DNA of 64,000 nucleotides from Prochlorococcus sp. AG-355-J23 (GCA_003278705.1 QCDR01000001.1:62001-126000); one strand, 5' to 3'; counted from the first letter of the stretch, positions 26,641 through 36,505 are shown. Notes: generated from the letters alone by a model not told the origin. Numbers and translations: made by a program.

Positions 26641-27603
26641 TTAAAAAGGTAATCTCTTTTTTTCTTCAATATTAAGATCTGCTTCCATTTCCCTTAATCT
26701 TTTAAGTATTTGTTGATAGTACTCCTTTATATAACTCTCTAGTGAGGTCATATCCTCTTTTTTAAGTTCCAATATTTCGTAAGTTTTGCGCATGTCAGCA
26801 TCTAATGATTCACCACTACTAGTTACTTCAGCAAAAGCCAATCGCTCAGCAACATTAAGAGAATCTTGGAAAAAGGAAACTACTTTTTGAGTGACACTAA
26901 TAAGGAAGGGGGAAACTCTAAAAATTTTCGCCTTTTTTTCACTAAATTTTTCACATAAAGATATAACTTCATTTGAATCCCATGCTTTGGGACCTACTAA
27001 TGGCAATGATGTTCTGTGAGTTTTTGGATTATTTACTGCTGCTACAACAACTTTCGCCATATCTTGAGTATTCATATAAGCAATTTTAGTTGGAGTCCCA
27101 CTCATCCACACTGCTTGACTATCCAAGATTGGGATTGCGAATTGACCAATAACTCCTTGCATAAAAGCTGCGCATTTGAAGATTGTATAGTCTAAACCAG
27201 ATTTTTCAAGAAGTTTTTCAGTGCAAAATTTAATGTCCATTAAAGGAACATTTCTAAACTTTTCTGTTAGGAGGATAGAAAGGAATATTACCCTTTTTAC
27301 GTTTAAAGATTCGCAAGCATTGAATAAGTTAAGTTTTCCATCCCAATCAATTTCATAAATACTTTTTGGATCATCTGGCCTACTAGTCGCTGCATCAATA
27401 ACAACTTCAATATCTTGCAATGCATATTCGATATCAGAAGAATTTAATAAATTACCTTTTGTTAGCTCACAACCCCATTCTTGTAGAAACGAAGATTTTC
27501 TTGGATTTCTTACAAAGCATCTTACTTCATGTCCCTCTTCTATAGCTTGCTTTGCTATTTGTCTACCAAGTGTCCCTGTTGCTCCTACTAAAAGAATCTT
27601 CAT
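26641..27603 (-). CDS. ycf39: Ycf39-like NmrA-family atypical SDR protein
   Basis: 320 residues. The N-terminus is a Rossmann NAD(P)-binding GATGTLGRQIAKQAIEEGHEV. RCFVRNPRK follows, then GDLLN-like KGNLLNS and VIDAATSRPDD. The body has IKFCTEKLLEKSGLDYTIFK and MNTQDMAKVVVAA. Ycf39 associates with Hlips and helps insert chlorophyll into new D1 for photosystem II. It sits upstream of no obvious partner, but petM lies about 60 bases beyond its start on the same strand and may be co-transcribed. Confidence 0.88.
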   Translation of the reverse strand: MKILLVGATGTLGRQIAKQAIEEGHEVRCFVRNPRKSSFLQEWGCELTKGNLLNSSDIEYALQDIEVVIDAATSRPDDPKSIYEIDWDGKLNLFNACESLNVKRVIFLSILLTEKFRNVPLMDIKFCTEKLLEKSGLDYTIFKCAAFMQGVIGQFAIPILDSQAVWMSGTPTKIAYMNTQDMAKVVVAAVNNPKTHRTSLPLVGPKAWDSNEVISLCEKFSEKKAKIFRVSPFLISVTQKVVSFFQDSLNVAERLAFAEVTSSGESLDADMRKTYEILELKKEDMTSLESYIKEYYQQILKRLREMEADLNIEEKKRLPF

Positions 27604-27660
27604 ACTTAAGATTTACTTAACTTTAAGACCATAACTCAAATTGTGATGTATCCGTGAGAA

Positions 27661-27759
27661 TCAGTCTCCCTGAAACTTTAATAACAAAGCCCCACCAACT
27701 AATCCTATTGGTATCAGTATCCAAAAAACTGCTGCAATACTAAAAATTTCTTTAGCCAT
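27661..27759 (-). CDS. petM: cytochrome b6f complex subunit VII (PetM)
   Basis: A 32-residue single-helix protein starting [19 protein letters not shown] and ending LLLKFQGD, the expected size and pattern of PetM. It stabilises the cytochrome b6f dimer in the thylakoid. The gene lies upstream of ycf39 on the minus strand. Confidence 0.9.
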
Positions 27760-27834
27760 AGTAAAATTGAATGATTACTATAATTTACATTCAAAATACA
27801 TTTATTTGTTAAAAATGTAGATAATTCAAATATC

Positions 27835-28794
27835 TTGAAAATTTTTGAATATATGAATAATAATTTTAAAAAAAATTTAAACATTCCTAATTACTGGAAT
27901 TGGAATGGTTTTAAAATTTGTTGGAGTGTTACAGGCGAAGAAAATGAGATTCCAATTATCTTTCTCCATGGATTTGGAGCAAGTCGAAAACATTGGAGAA
28001 ATAATTTAGAGTATTTTGCGAAAAAGAATTTTGCCTCTTATTCCTTAGATTTAATAGGATTTGGGGATTCAGATCAACCCGGGATTAGACAAATTGGAAA
28101 ATTAAATAATGAGATTTGGTGTGATCAAGTGAAAGACTTTATTGCACAGGTAATAAGACCAAAGAATTCTGGGAAAGTAATTCTTATTGGCAATTCCCTT
28201 GGATCACTAGTTGCTTTAACATGCGCTGTTTCATTAGAGGATCAGATTGCAACAGTTATTGCATCTCCTTTGCCAGATCAAATTCAAGAAAATAAAAAGT
28301 CCATAACAAAAAAATCATCATTTAAGAAATTTCAAGATAGATTCATAACAATATTTTTTTTGTTTTTCCCTTTGGAGATTATTTTATTTTTAATAACTAA
28401 ATTAGGAGTTATTAAACTGGGACTAAATTCTGCATATTTCAAAAAAGATAATATTGATCGCGAACTAATAGATTTGGTAACAAAACCAGTTTTAAGGAGA
28501 ACTTCAGCTAGATCATTAAGAGCAATGTGTATAGGAATGTCTTCTAGAGATGAAAAATTTAAAGCTTATCACCTTTTGAGAAAACTTAGCGCCTCAAAAA
28601 AAGTTCCTTTTTTATTGATTTGGGGCGAAAAAGATAATTTCATACCTTTGTTTGTTGGTAAAAAGATTGCAAATTTCCATAGATGGGTAAAATTAAAAAT
28701 AGTATCCAATTCAGGGCATTGTATCCATGATGAAGACCCTTCAGTATTCAATAGAATTTCTTATGAATGGATTAGAGATTTAAAAACCTTTTAA
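27835..28794 (+). CDS. alpha/beta hydrolase
   Basis: 319 residues. Motifs in order: HGFGASRKHW oxyanion loop (about residue 46), DLIGFGDSDQPG, nucleophile elbow GNSLGSLVAL (Ser about 123), an acid in WGEKDNFIP and His in NSGHCIHDEDP. An inserted hydrophobic cap (FFLFFPLEIILFLITKLG) may touch the membrane. The start is a TTG at 27835; ATGs at 27847 and 27850-range are alternatives. It is followed three bases later by ilvH. The substrate is unknown; cyanobacterial relatives include possible haloalkane-dehalogenase-like enzymes. Confidence 0.8.
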   Translation: MKIFEYMNNNFKKNLNIPNYWNWNGFKICWSVTGEENEIPIIFLHGFGASRKHWRNNLEYFAKKNFASYSLDLIGFGDSDQPGIRQIGKLNNEIWCDQVKDFIAQVIRPKNSGKVILIGNSLGSLVALTCAVSLEDQIATVIASPLPDQIQENKKSITKKSSFKKFQDRFITIFFLFFPLEIILFLITKLGVIKLGLNSAYFKKDNIDRELIDLVTKPVLRRTSARSLRAMCIGMSSRDEKFKAYHLLRKLSASKKVPFLLIWGEKDNFIPLFVGKKIANFHRWVKLKIVSNSGHCIHDEDPSVFNRISYEWIRDLKTF

Positions 28795-28797
28795 AAT

Positions 28798-29322
28798 ATG
28801 AAACATACATTATCAGTTCTTGTAGAAGATGAATCTGGAGCCTTGAGTAGAATCTCAGGTCTCTTCGCTAGAAGGGGATTCAACATAGATAGTCTTGCAG
28901 TAGGACCTGCAGAATCCAAAGGAATTTCAAGGTTAACAATGGTAGTAGAGGGTGATGATGAAACTCTTCAGCAAATGACTAAGCAACTTAATAAGTTATT
29001 TAATGTTCTGGGAGTTGTAGATTTTACTAATCTCGCAGCTGTTGAGAGGGAATTGATGTTACTAAAAGTTTCATCGAAAGAAGATACTAGGAGTAATATC
29101 CTTGATATAGTACAGATTTTCCGTGCAAAAGTTGTTGATGTATCAGATATGGCCTTAACTCTTGAGGTAGTTGGAGATCCTGGGAAGTTAGTTGCTCTTG
29201 AGAAATTACTCGAGCCATACGGCATCCTTGAAATAGCGAGGACTGGTAAGGTGGCTCTTAAACGCTCTTCAGGAGTTAATACAGAAATGTTGAAAATTAA
29301 TAAATACTCTCTAGAAATTTAA
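28798..29322 (+). CDS. ilvH: acetolactate synthase small (regulatory) subunit
   Basis: 174 residues. The N-terminal ACT domain carries [27 protein letters not shown]. The C-terminal domain contains [18 protein letters not shown] and [17 protein letters not shown]. It binds valine and controls the catalytic IlvB subunit in branched-chain amino acid synthesis. It is three bases downstream of the hydrolase and overlaps the convergent cyclophilin gene by four bases. Confidence 0.95.
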   Translation: MKHTLSVLVEDESGALSRISGLFARRGFNIDSLAVGPAESKGISRLTMVVEGDDETLQQMTKQLNKLFNVLGVVDFTNLAAVERELMLLKVSSKEDTRSNILDIVQIFRAKVVDVSDMALTLEVVGDPGKLVALEKLLEPYGILEIARTGKVALKRSSGVNTEMLKINKYSLEI

Positions 29323-29930
29323 TTAGATATCTGGACTGCCTTGATGTAGTCTTCTTTATTGATTTTTTCGAGTACGTCTAATCCTTTAATAATTTTCCCA
29401 AAAATCGAATATCTTCCATCTAGTTCTGGGATCTTAGTAGTTACAAAAAAAAATTCAGTAGATGAAGACTTATTCTTACCGCTTTTAACCATAGCGATTG
29501 ATCCACTCTCAAAAGTATTAACTAAATTTACTGTTTCACTAGGATTTTTTACTTGATAGTTATATCTTGGTTTTATTTCTTCTTTGAATTTTATTTCTAA
29601 AGGTATTGTTGGACTTGTCTTATTCAGATTTTGTTTTCGTTCTATATAAGATTTATTTTCTGGATTAATGCCACCATGTATAAACCTTATTTGGGGATAA
29701 TTTATTATTTTATAAAATTTTTTATTTTCATAAATATTATTATCTATGTTTTCCAGAAAATTTGATACTGTTACTGGGTTATCTTTACCAAATAATTTTA
29801 CCTCAAAATCACCTTTTGAAGTTTTAAAATAAATTACTTTATTACTCTGAATACAACTAAATTTAAGTTTTTGGCAGTAATAATTTGAATCAATCTTACT
29901 TTTATAACTACAAGCTTGAAGCAAAAACAA
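29319..29930 (-). CDS. cyclophilin-type peptidyl-prolyl isomerase, probable lipoprotein
   Basis: 203 residues from a TTG at 29930, giving MFLLQACS. The reading frame continues upstream to 29975 as [21 protein letters not shown], a complete lipoprotein signal (Lys start, hydrophobic core, lipobox LLQAC), but contains no ATG, GTG or TTG; the first candidate is an ATA that overlaps the ycf4 stop. The mature part is a cyclophilin fold: [53 protein letters not shown] and [17 protein letters not shown]. Several catalytic-site residues differ from classic cyclophilins (for example the FHR-type motif is FYK). It probably folds proteins in the periplasm or thylakoid lumen. Confidence 0.75.
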   Translation of the reverse strand: MFLLQACSYKSKIDSNYYCQKLKFSCIQSNKVIYFKTSKGDFEVKLFGKDNPVTVSNFLENIDNNIYENKKFYKIINYPQIRFIHGGINPENKSYIERKQNLNKTSPTIPLEIKFKEEIKPRYNYQVKNPSETVNLVNTFESGSIAMVKSGKNKSSSTEFFFVTTKIPELDGRYSIFGKIIKGLDVLEKINKEDYIKAVQISN

Positions 29931-29971
29931 AACCTGTAAAAAAGATAATGTTTTTAAAAAATATTTTTTTT

Positions 29972-30529
29972 TTATTTTAGGCCCTCCAAATTAACATCTA
30001 AAAATTTAGCTAGACGAGCTCCTTCTTCTTCAACCTGAAGAAGTGGTTTAAGTTCACCTGCTCCACTTAAAGGGAGAGGTTTTTTTCTACCCTTTAATAC
30101 TAAAGCAATTCTTCTTCTAGGATTAAATCCCTCACTTATATCCAACTTAACAGATTTAATTTCATCAAAATTTAATTTAACTTCAACATCTTTAAATAAT
30201 CCCTTTCTTTTTATTTCTACAGATTTTGAGGATTTATCAAAATAATTACTTCCTGAACCAAAGTTTATGTAAACCAAATACCACAAGTAAAAATTTAATA
30301 AATTAGCTATTACTCCGTATGCTCCCATTATTATTCCTTGAGGGATAAACAACAAAGTTGAAGGATTTCCTAAAGGTAATAAATCCCTTCCTGTGTAGCT
30401 AGATATGGAGGCCAAAAGAAAACCAATACCTCCTATAGTCAGCATTCCTCCAATAATATAATTTGAAATTTTTCTTGATCCACCAATTTTTTGTTCGATT
30501 TTATCGAATGACGAGAGGTCTGAATTCAT
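29972..30529 (-). CDS. ycf4: photosystem I assembly protein Ycf4
   Basis: 185 residues. After a polar N-terminus come two membrane helices (about residues 25-45 and 65-85) with GGSRKISNYIIGG, FLLASISSYTGRDLLP and FIPQGIIMGAYGV. A hydrophilic C-terminal half includes GSGSNYFDKSS and a PLPLSGAG-type motif. It acts as a scaffold for PSI assembly in the thylakoid. Its stop overlaps the possible ATA start of the cyclophilin gene. Confidence 0.92.
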   Translation of the reverse strand: MNSDLSSFDKIEQKIGGSRKISNYIIGGMLTIGGIGFLLASISSYTGRDLLPLGNPSTLLFIPQGIIMGAYGVIANLLNFYLWYLVYINFGSGSNYFDKSSKSVEIKRKGLFKDVEVKLNFDEIKSVKLDISEGFNPRRRIALVLKGRKKPLPLSGAGELKPLLQVEEEGARLAKFLDVNLEGLK

Positions 30530-30711
30530 TTTTATCTTTTTTTAGAGCCTAATTCAGATAATTTAACAAACTAAGGGAGTATTCTTACCTAATTTTTAAT
30601 AAAAAAGTCAGGAAAGCTTTACAAGGCATTTCAGATATACATATATTTCCCCACATTACTCTCAATCTTTGTTACAGTCACTGCGTATCCCGAAGCTAAA
30701 AACGATTTCTC

Positions 30712-31788
30712 ATGACGATCGCAGTTGGTAGCGCCCCACAAAGAGGATGGTTTGATGTCCTCGATGATTGGTTGAAGCGCGACCGCTTTGTATTTATTGG
30801 TTGGTCCGGACTACTTCTACTTCCTTGTGCATATCTTGCTATAGGAGGTTGGTTTGTCGGAACAACATTTGTTACCTCTTGGTACACTCATGGAGTTGCA
30901 AGCTCATACCTTGAAGGTTGTAACTTTTTAACAGCAGCTGTAAGTACCCCTGGTGATGCCATGGGACACAGTCTTCTATTTTTATGGGGTCCTGAAGCCC
31001 AAGGTAGTTTCGTAAGATGGCTACAGCTTGGTGGACTTTGGAACTTCGTTGCATTACATGGAGTATTTGGCCTAATTGGTTTTATGCTTCGTCAGTTTGA
31101 AATTGCTGGCCTTGTTGGAATTAGACCATACAACGCTCTAGCATTCTCAGCAGTAATTGCAGTATTCACAAGTATTTTCCTTATTTATCCTTTAGGACAG
31201 CATAGTTGGTTCTTCGCACCTTCATTCGGTGTTGCAGCAATCTTCCGTTATATTCTGTTCATTCAAGGTTTTCACAATATCACTTTAAATCCATTCCACA
31301 TGATGGGTGTTGCTGGAATTCTTGGTGGTGCTCTACTTTGCGCTATTCATGGAGCTACAGTACAAAACACTTTGTATGAAGATACAAGTATTTATACAGA
31401 TGGTAAGGTTCAAAGTTCAACTTTTAGAGCTTTTGACCCAACTCAAGAAGAAGAAACTTATTCAATGATTACAGCGAATAGATTCTGGAGTCAAATCTTC
31501 GGTATTGCTTTCTCAAACAAGCGTTTCTTACATTTCTTGATGTTATTTGTACCTGTTATGGGTATGTGGACATCTTCAATTGGTATTGTAGGCTTAGCAC
31601 TAAACTTAAGAGCTTATGATTTCGTAAGCCAAGAAATCCGTGCAGCAGAAGATCCAGAATTTGAAACTTTCTATACAAAAAATATACTTTTGAACGAAGG
31701 TATGCGAGCATGGATGTCTTCTGTGGATCAACCACACGAAAACTTTGTATTCCCTGAGGAGGTTCTTCCACGTGGAAACGCCCTTTAA
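30712..31788 (+). CDS. psbD: photosystem II D2 protein
   Basis: 358 residues, full length, with five transmembrane helices. Characteristic stretches are [23 protein letters not shown] in parts ([14 protein letters not shown]), [12 protein letters not shown], the special-pair and pheophytin helix, [15 protein letters not shown] with the iron-quinone histidines, and the ending [13 protein letters not shown]. It forms the PSII reaction centre with D1. Its last 17 bases overlap psbC. A TATACATAT-like -10 box lies upstream at about 30636-30644. Confidence 0.98.
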   Translation: MTIAVGSAPQRGWFDVLDDWLKRDRFVFIGWSGLLLLPCAYLAIGGWFVGTTFVTSWYTHGVASSYLEGCNFLTAAVSTPGDAMGHSLLFLWGPEAQGSFVRWLQLGGLWNFVALHGVFGLIGFMLRQFEIAGLVGIRPYNALAFSAVIAVFTSIFLIYPLGQHSWFFAPSFGVAAIFRYILFIQGFHNITLNPFHMMGVAGILGGALLCAIHGATVQNTLYEDTSIYTDGKVQSSTFRAFDPTQEEETYSMITANRFWSQIFGIAFSNKRFLHFLMLFVPVMGMWTSSIGIVGLALNLRAYDFVSQEIRAAEDPEFETFYTKNILLNEGMRAWMSSVDQPHENFVFPEEVLPRGNAL

Positions 31789-33154
31789 TAATTTATTAAG
31801 AGCTCCAAACCAAAGTATTGAGGAAACTGGTTATGCCTGGTATGTAGGTAATGCTAGATTAATCAATTTATCTGGACGTTTATTAGGAGCTCACATTGCT
31901 CACTCTGGACTAATAGTCTTTTGGGCGGGAGCAATGATGCTCTTTGAGGTTAATCATTTTACTTTTGATAAACCAATGTGGGAGCAAGGTTTAATCTGTA
32001 TGCCACACGTTGCAATGTTTGGCTATGGAATAGGCCCAGGTGGTGAAGTTACTGATATCATGCCTTTCTTCCAAGCAGGCGTGGTTCACTTGATAGCTTC
32101 TGCTGTACTTGGTTTTGGTGGTATTTACCATTCATTGGCAGGTCCAGAAAAACTTGAAGAAGATTTTCCATTTTTCTCAACTGATTGGAGAGATAAAAAT
32201 CAAATGACAAATATCCTCGGATATCATTTGATTGTTCTTGGTGTAGGTGCACTAGCATGGTCAGTAAACTGGTGTTTTATTGGCGGTGCTTATGACACAT
32301 GGGCACCAGGTGGTGGTGAAGTTAGACTTGTAAATCCAACACTAGATCCAAGAGTTATTCTTGGTTATCTATTCAGATCTCCATGGGGTGGAGCTGGTTC
32401 AATAATCGGTGTTAACTCCATTGAAGATATTGTTGGTGGACATGTTTACGTGGGTATTACTGCAATTATTGGAGGAATATTCCATATCTTTACCAAACCT
32501 TTTGGATGGGCAAGAAGAGCTTTCATCTGGAATGGTGAAGGACTATTAAGTTACGCTCTTGGTGGAATTTGTGTAGCAAGTTTTATTGCTTCAACATTCA
32601 TCTGGTTTAACAACACTGCTTACCCTTCAGAATTTTATGGCCCAACAAATGCTGAAGCTTCACAGGCCCAAAGCTTTACTTTCCTAGTGAGAGATCAAAG
32701 AATTGGAGCTAACGTAGGTTCAACAATGGGACCAACAGGTCTAGGTAAGTATCTCATGAGATCTCCTACTGGTGAAATTATATTTGGTGGTGAAACAATG
32801 AGATTTTGGGATTTCAGAGGGCCATGGTTAGAGCCTCTTAGAGGACCTAATGGATTGAGCCTTGAGAAAATTCAAAATGATATTCAGCCCTGGCAAGTAA
32901 GAAGAGCTGCTGAATATATGACTCATGCTCCAAACGCTTCTATCAACTCTGTTGGTGGAATCATTACAGAGCCTAATGCTGTTAACTTCGTTAACTTAAG
33001 ACAATGGTTAGCTGCAGCTCAATTCTTCCTAGGATGGTTTACATTCATTGGTCATCTTTGGCATGCTGGACGTGCTAGAGCAGCCGCTGCTGGTTTCGAA
33101 AAAGGAATCGACAGAAAGAGTGAACCAGCTCTAGAAATGCCTGATTTAGATTAA
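31772..33154 (+). CDS. psbC: photosystem II CP43 protein
   Basis: 460 residues from the GTG at 31772, which lies inside psbD (17-base overlap). A strong GAGGAGG ribosome site at 31756-31762 decides this start; an in-frame ATG at 31745 would add nine residues ahead of ETPFNNLL, not seen in the family. Six membrane helices and the large lumenal loop carry the Mn-cluster-facing GxxGGGEVR-like stretch [16 protein letters not shown]. It binds core-antenna chlorophylls. Confidence 0.97.
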   Translation: METPFNNLLRAPNQSIEETGYAWYVGNARLINLSGRLLGAHIAHSGLIVFWAGAMMLFEVNHFTFDKPMWEQGLICMPHVAMFGYGIGPGGEVTDIMPFFQAGVVHLIASAVLGFGGIYHSLAGPEKLEEDFPFFSTDWRDKNQMTNILGYHLIVLGVGALAWSVNWCFIGGAYDTWAPGGGEVRLVNPTLDPRVILGYLFRSPWGGAGSIIGVNSIEDIVGGHVYVGITAIIGGIFHIFTKPFGWARRAFIWNGEGLLSYALGGICVASFIASTFIWFNNTAYPSEFYGPTNAEASQAQSFTFLVRDQRIGANVGSTMGPTGLGKYLMRSPTGEIIFGGETMRFWDFRGPWLEPLRGPNGLSLEKIQNDIQPWQVRRAAEYMTHAPNASINSVGGIITEPNAVNFVNLRQWLAAAQFFLGWFTFIGHLWHAGRARAAAAGFEKGIDRKSEPALEMPDLD

Positions 33155-33169
33155 TTTCTATCTCAACTT

Positions 33170-33203
33170 AAAAAAGCCCTATTTTCGGATAGGGTTTTTT
33201 TTT
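33170..33203 (+). terminator. intrinsic terminator of psbD-psbC
   Basis: CCCTAT at 33177-33182 pairs with ATAGGG at 33189-33194. The stem is extended by an A-run and T-run on either side and ends in nine T. It lies 20 bases after the psbC stop. Confidence 0.85.
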
Positions 33204-33214
33204 GCTCAATTTTA

Positions 33215-33826
33215 TTATCTATACAATTTTCCTCTAAGCCATGGCAAACTTAATCCCATTACATTACTGAAGCAACCCTCTATTTTTTCTATATATTTAC
33301 CCCCTATACCTTCTAAGGCAAATCCTCCGGCGCAATATAAAGGTTCATTTGTATCTACATAACTCTTGATTTCCCAATCTTCCAAATTAGAAAAATAAAC
33401 TCTTGAACTTACTGTTTTTTTTATTATTTCAGTGATTTCTAAAATTTTGGAAGTTGAATCAAAATTCCCAATTATTAGAGTATGACCAGTATGTAAAAAT
33501 CCAGATTCTCCAGACATTTTTTTCCATCTTATAAATGCTTCCTCTTTATTAGATGGTTTTCCATAAGCTTCTCCTTTAAATTCAAAAATTGAATCGCACC
33601 CAAGTATTTCCAAAGGACCATAATTAAATTCTTCTGGCAATGATATGTTTTGAATATTTTCAGATATATTATTAGCCTTTTGAAAAGATAATTCCAACGC
33701 TAAATTAAATATATTCTTTTCTTGAATAGTAGTTTCATCAAAGTCACTTGATATTTGGAAAAATTCGATTTGACAATTTTCTAGTAATTTCTTTCTAGAT
33801 TGAGAAGCAGAGGCTAGAATTAACAC
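33215..33826 (-). CDS. maf: Maf-like nucleoside-triphosphate pyrophosphatase
   Basis: 203 residues. Starts [16 protein letters not shown] with the Maf S-x-S-x-RR/KKLL motif. Later [22 protein letters not shown] (the catalytic D and G-x-GKP block), and [28 protein letters not shown]. It hydrolyses non-canonical nucleotides or dTTP/UTP in the cytosol. Convergent with psbC. Confidence 0.9.
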   Translation of the reverse strand: MLILASASQSRKKLLENCQIEFFQISSDFDETTIQEKNIFNLALELSFQKANNISENIQNISLPEEFNYGPLEILGCDSIFEFKGEAYGKPSNKEEAFIRWKKMSGESGFLHTGHTLIIGNFDSTSKILEITEIIKKTVSSRVYFSNLEDWEIKSYVDTNEPLYCAGGFALEGIGGKYIEKIEGCFSNVMGLSLPWLRGKLYR

Positions 33827-33892
33827 AAATTTTTTACCAAATTATAGTTCAATTTAAAAATTAATAAATTTTAAAATTAATATAAATTACTA

Positions 33893-35422
33893 ATGGAGTT
33901 AGAAGAAAAATTACATAAAATAAAGAAACCAATAATGGTCCTAGGGACTTCCAGTGGAGCAGGAAAATCATTAACGGTTACTGCTATTTGCAGAATTCTT
34001 AAAAATTTAGGAGAAGAACCAATACCTTTTAAAGGACAAAATATGAGTAACAACGCTTGGGTTGATTGGGAAGGTGGTGAGATGGCATACTCACAAGCAC
34101 TTCAAGCTTTTGCTTGTGGTATTAATCCCTCTGCAGAGATGAATCCCATTTTATTAAAACCACAAGGAAACTCAATAAGCGAGGTGATTCACCTTGGCAA
34201 AAGCATAGGGACCACAACAGCAAAAAATTACTATAAAGATTGGTTTATTCCAGGTTGGGAAGTAATAAAAAAAAGTTTAAAGTCTATTTACGAACGGAAT
34301 CCTAATTGCCGTTTAATTATCGAAGGAGCTGGGAGTCCGGTAGAGATGAATTTGATTCATAGAGATCTGACTAATTTAAAAGTTGCTAAATATTTAAATG
34401 CAAATTGCATTTTGGTTACTGATATTGAAAGGGGAGGTGTATTTGCACAAATAATTGGTACTCTTGAATTAATGAAGCCTGAAGAAAAGAAGCTTATTAA
34501 GGGAATTATTATAAATAGATTCAGAGGAGACCTTTCATTATTTGAAGATGGGAAAAAATGGATAGAGAATAAGACTCAAATCCCTGTCATTGGAATTATT
34601 CCATGGTTAAATGATTCATTTCCTCCAGAGGATTCTTTAGATTTAATAGAAAAAAAATCACTTTCTAAAAATCCTGAAATCAAAGTTGGGATTATAAAAT
34701 TACCATCTATTAGTAACTTCTCGGATTTTGATCCACTAGAAAATGAAGAAACAATATTTATTGAATGGATTAGAAAATCACAAAACCTAAGTAAGTATGA
34801 CTTCATTATTCTGCCAGGAAGTAAACAAACTATTAAAGATCAAATATTTCTTGAAAATTCTGGTTTATCTCAGGATATAAGGGACTATTCAAATAACGAA
34901 GGAAATATTATTGGAATATGTGGAGGTTTACAAATGTTGGGAACAACACTTGAAGATCCTTATTTTAAAGAGGGTTCCAAAAATTATTCTGAACAAAAAA
35001 TTAAAGGTATTGGATTACTACCATTAAAAACGACTTTCTTTAAAAAAAAATTAACACGTCAAATTAACTCTAAATCTATATGGCCATGCCACTCAGAAAT
35101 TAATGGATTTGAAATTCATAATGGTCAAACTGTATTAGATGACATCCAAAGTTCATCAAAGATTAATCCTATTTTTAAAGATTTAGATCTTGGTTGGTAC
35201 AAAGAAAATAATAAAGGCGGAACTATTGCAGGAACATATATTCATGGGATCTTTGAAAATGACAGTTGGAGAGTGCAATATATTAATTTAATAAGGAAGA
35301 AGAAAAATCTACCAATATTAAATAAAAAATCAATATCTTATAAAGAGAAGAGAAAATCCATTATTGATAATCTTGCGCATGAATTCCACAAACATTTAAA
35401 TCTCAAATCATTTTTAAGTTGA
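33893..35422 (+). CDS. cobQ: cobyric acid synthase CobQ
   Basis: 509 residues. The N-terminal ATP-binding amidoligase part has VLGTSSGAGKSLTVTAICR, PFKGQNMSNNAW and LIIEGAGSPVEMNL. The C-terminal glutaminase has the nucleophile in GICGGLQMLG (Cys about 343) and the partner His in GTYIHGIFEN. It amidates side chains b, d, e and g of the corrin ring with glutamine as donor. The stop TGA overlaps the TTG of the ferredoxin gene (TTGA), so the two are coupled. Confidence 0.95.
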   Translation: MELEEKLHKIKKPIMVLGTSSGAGKSLTVTAICRILKNLGEEPIPFKGQNMSNNAWVDWEGGEMAYSQALQAFACGINPSAEMNPILLKPQGNSISEVIHLGKSIGTTTAKNYYKDWFIPGWEVIKKSLKSIYERNPNCRLIIEGAGSPVEMNLIHRDLTNLKVAKYLNANCILVTDIERGGVFAQIIGTLELMKPEEKKLIKGIIINRFRGDLSLFEDGKKWIENKTQIPVIGIIPWLNDSFPPEDSLDLIEKKSLSKNPEIKVGIIKLPSISNFSDFDPLENEETIFIEWIRKSQNLSKYDFIILPGSKQTIKDQIFLENSGLSQDIRDYSNNEGNIIGICGGLQMLGTTLEDPYFKEGSKNYSEQKIKGIGLLPLKTTFFKKKLTRQINSKSIWPCHSEINGFEIHNGQTVLDDIQSSSKINPIFKDLDLGWYKENNKGGTIAGTYIHGIFENDSWRVQYINLIRKKKNLPILNKKSISYKEKRKSIIDNLAHEFHKHLNLKSFLS

Positions 35423-35679
35423 AAGAAACAAAAAATATAAAAGTAATATGGCCAAATAATAAAGAAACATTTGTTTCAGACGGAGATGACTGGTTTTCTT
35501 CTGCTGAAGAAGCAGGTTTAGAAATCCCTACTGGCTGCCTCTCAGGAAGTTGTGGAGCATGTGAAATTGATGTAAATGGGGAAACAGTAAGGGCTTGTAT
35601 AAGTGAAATTAAAAATAAAAAATGTACGTTACAGGTTTCTTTAACTACAGACCCCTTTTGGGAAAATAAATTTCACTAA
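35419..35679 (+). CDS. [2Fe-2S] ferredoxin
   Basis: 86 residues, start TTG at 35419 overlapping the end of cobQ. The cluster motif CLSGSCGAC (C-x4-C-x2-C) lies near residue 40, with a fourth Cys in TVRACISEI. The plant-type fold is shortened, as usual for small ferredoxins. It probably donates electrons to a soluble enzyme; the position after cobQ could suggest corrin chemistry, but that is speculation. Confidence 0.85.
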   Translation: MKETKNIKVIWPNNKETFVSDGDDWFSSAEEAGLEIPTGCLSGSCGACEIDVNGETVRACISEIKNKKCTLQVSLTTDPFWENKFH

Positions 35680-36224
35680 ACATTACTTATTATTAGATAA
35701 AGGAAAACATAGTAAAAACATGATCCCAAAAATGTGTTTATGAGAATAACCTTCTTTTTGAGTTTTGACGAGGCAATAATATAGCTACCCAAAACATGAG
35801 GTAGGATTGGGAAAGATCTAATGATTAAAATATAAAACGATCTAAAAGTAATATTTTCAAAAAATTTATAAAGATTATTTTTTTCTGGTTTTTTTAAAAA
35901 TAATATATTTCCAGAAAATTTAATTTTAATTTTCCTCAGAATAAGAACTTGAATTGCACTTAAAATTGTTAAAGCAGGAGAAAATAATAAAACATAATTA
36001 AACCCAAAAATCTTTAATAATATAAAATCAAAAATAATTGATAGTGGGAGGCCTAAAAATATAGAAACTATATTTAAAGTAATCAAATATTTGTATTGAA
36101 TATTATTAAATAAGGACTCAAGATCATAAGTATACTTGAATATTAAAGCAAAAAAATAAACCCCTAAATAGGTAAAAAATATTTTAAAAATTACTGATTT
36201 AATATTTAGATCTTTTTTATTCAT
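35676..36224 (-). CDS. membrane protein, possibly VTT/DedA-like
   Basis: 182 residues with about five membrane helices and a Lys-rich start. The block IIRSFPILPHVLGSYIIASSKLK resembles the R-x-(F/I)P-x2-P...(A/S)G loop of VTT/DedA proteins, which move lipid carriers or act in membrane homeostasis. The first half, including LGLPLSIIFDFILLKIFG, also fits. The match is by eye and partial. The 3' end meets the convergent ferredoxin gene (four-base overlap). Confidence 0.5.
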   Translation of the reverse strand: MNKKDLNIKSVIFKIFFTYLGVYFFALIFKYTYDLESLFNNIQYKYLITLNIVSIFLGLPLSIIFDFILLKIFGFNYVLLFSPALTILSAIQVLILRKIKIKFSGNILFLKKPEKNNLYKFFENITFRSFYILIIRSFPILPHVLGSYIIASSKLKKKVILINTFLGSCFYYVFLYLIISNV

Positions 36225-36370
36225 ATGAGATAAAAACTAATAAGCATTATCAAAAACGTATAGGACAAATACCATCTTTTCCTACAGGGGAAATTGTAGA
36301 ACCAAACAGGAAATATTTAGAAAGCAACTCATTTTATTCACTAGCAAATTTTTTTAAAGGGAATACTTGA
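36203..36370 (+). other. open frame without standard start, coding-like
   Basis: Stop to stop there are 55 codons that read ...KTNKHYQKRIGQIPSFPT then GEIVEPNRKYLESNSFYSL and ANFFKGNT. The amino-acid make-up looks protein-like, but there is no ATG, GTG or TTG in frame. The 5' part overlaps the divergent membrane-protein gene. It may be a small gene with a non-standard start, a remnant, or chance. Confidence 0.25.
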
Positions 36371-36410
36371 AACGATACAGGGAAATAAATAGAAGAAGTA
36401 AGTTTGGTTA

Positions 36411-36505
36411 AAAAAAGGCCCCTTTACCGGGGCCTTTTATGGTTTCACTAAATCAAGTGTTTCCTTGTTTCCACTTTTTTCAGTAAAACAACTCCTTCAC
36501 ACAGG
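36411..36505 (-). ncRNA. yfr2: Yfr2-family (Cyano-1) small RNA
   Basis: On the minus strand there is a stem AAGTG/CACTT (36472-36476 with 36455-36459) whose loop and neck display two copies of GGAAACA separated by one A. This tandem GGAAACA in a hairpin loop is the hallmark of the abundant Yfr2 RNAs of cyanobacteria. About 20 bases later comes a GC-rich terminator, GGCCCC/GGGGCC (36417-36434), with seven T. The 5' end is estimated from a CATAGT -10-like box near 36511-36516 and may be off by ten or more bases. No ORF fits this strand. Confidence 0.72.

Noticed and set aside
36487-36502. ACTCCTTCACAC, which recalls the Yfr1 core ACTCCTCACAC
   Set aside because: It has an extra T in the core and lacks the flanking Yfr1 hairpins, and lies on the strand opposite to the Yfr2-like RNA.
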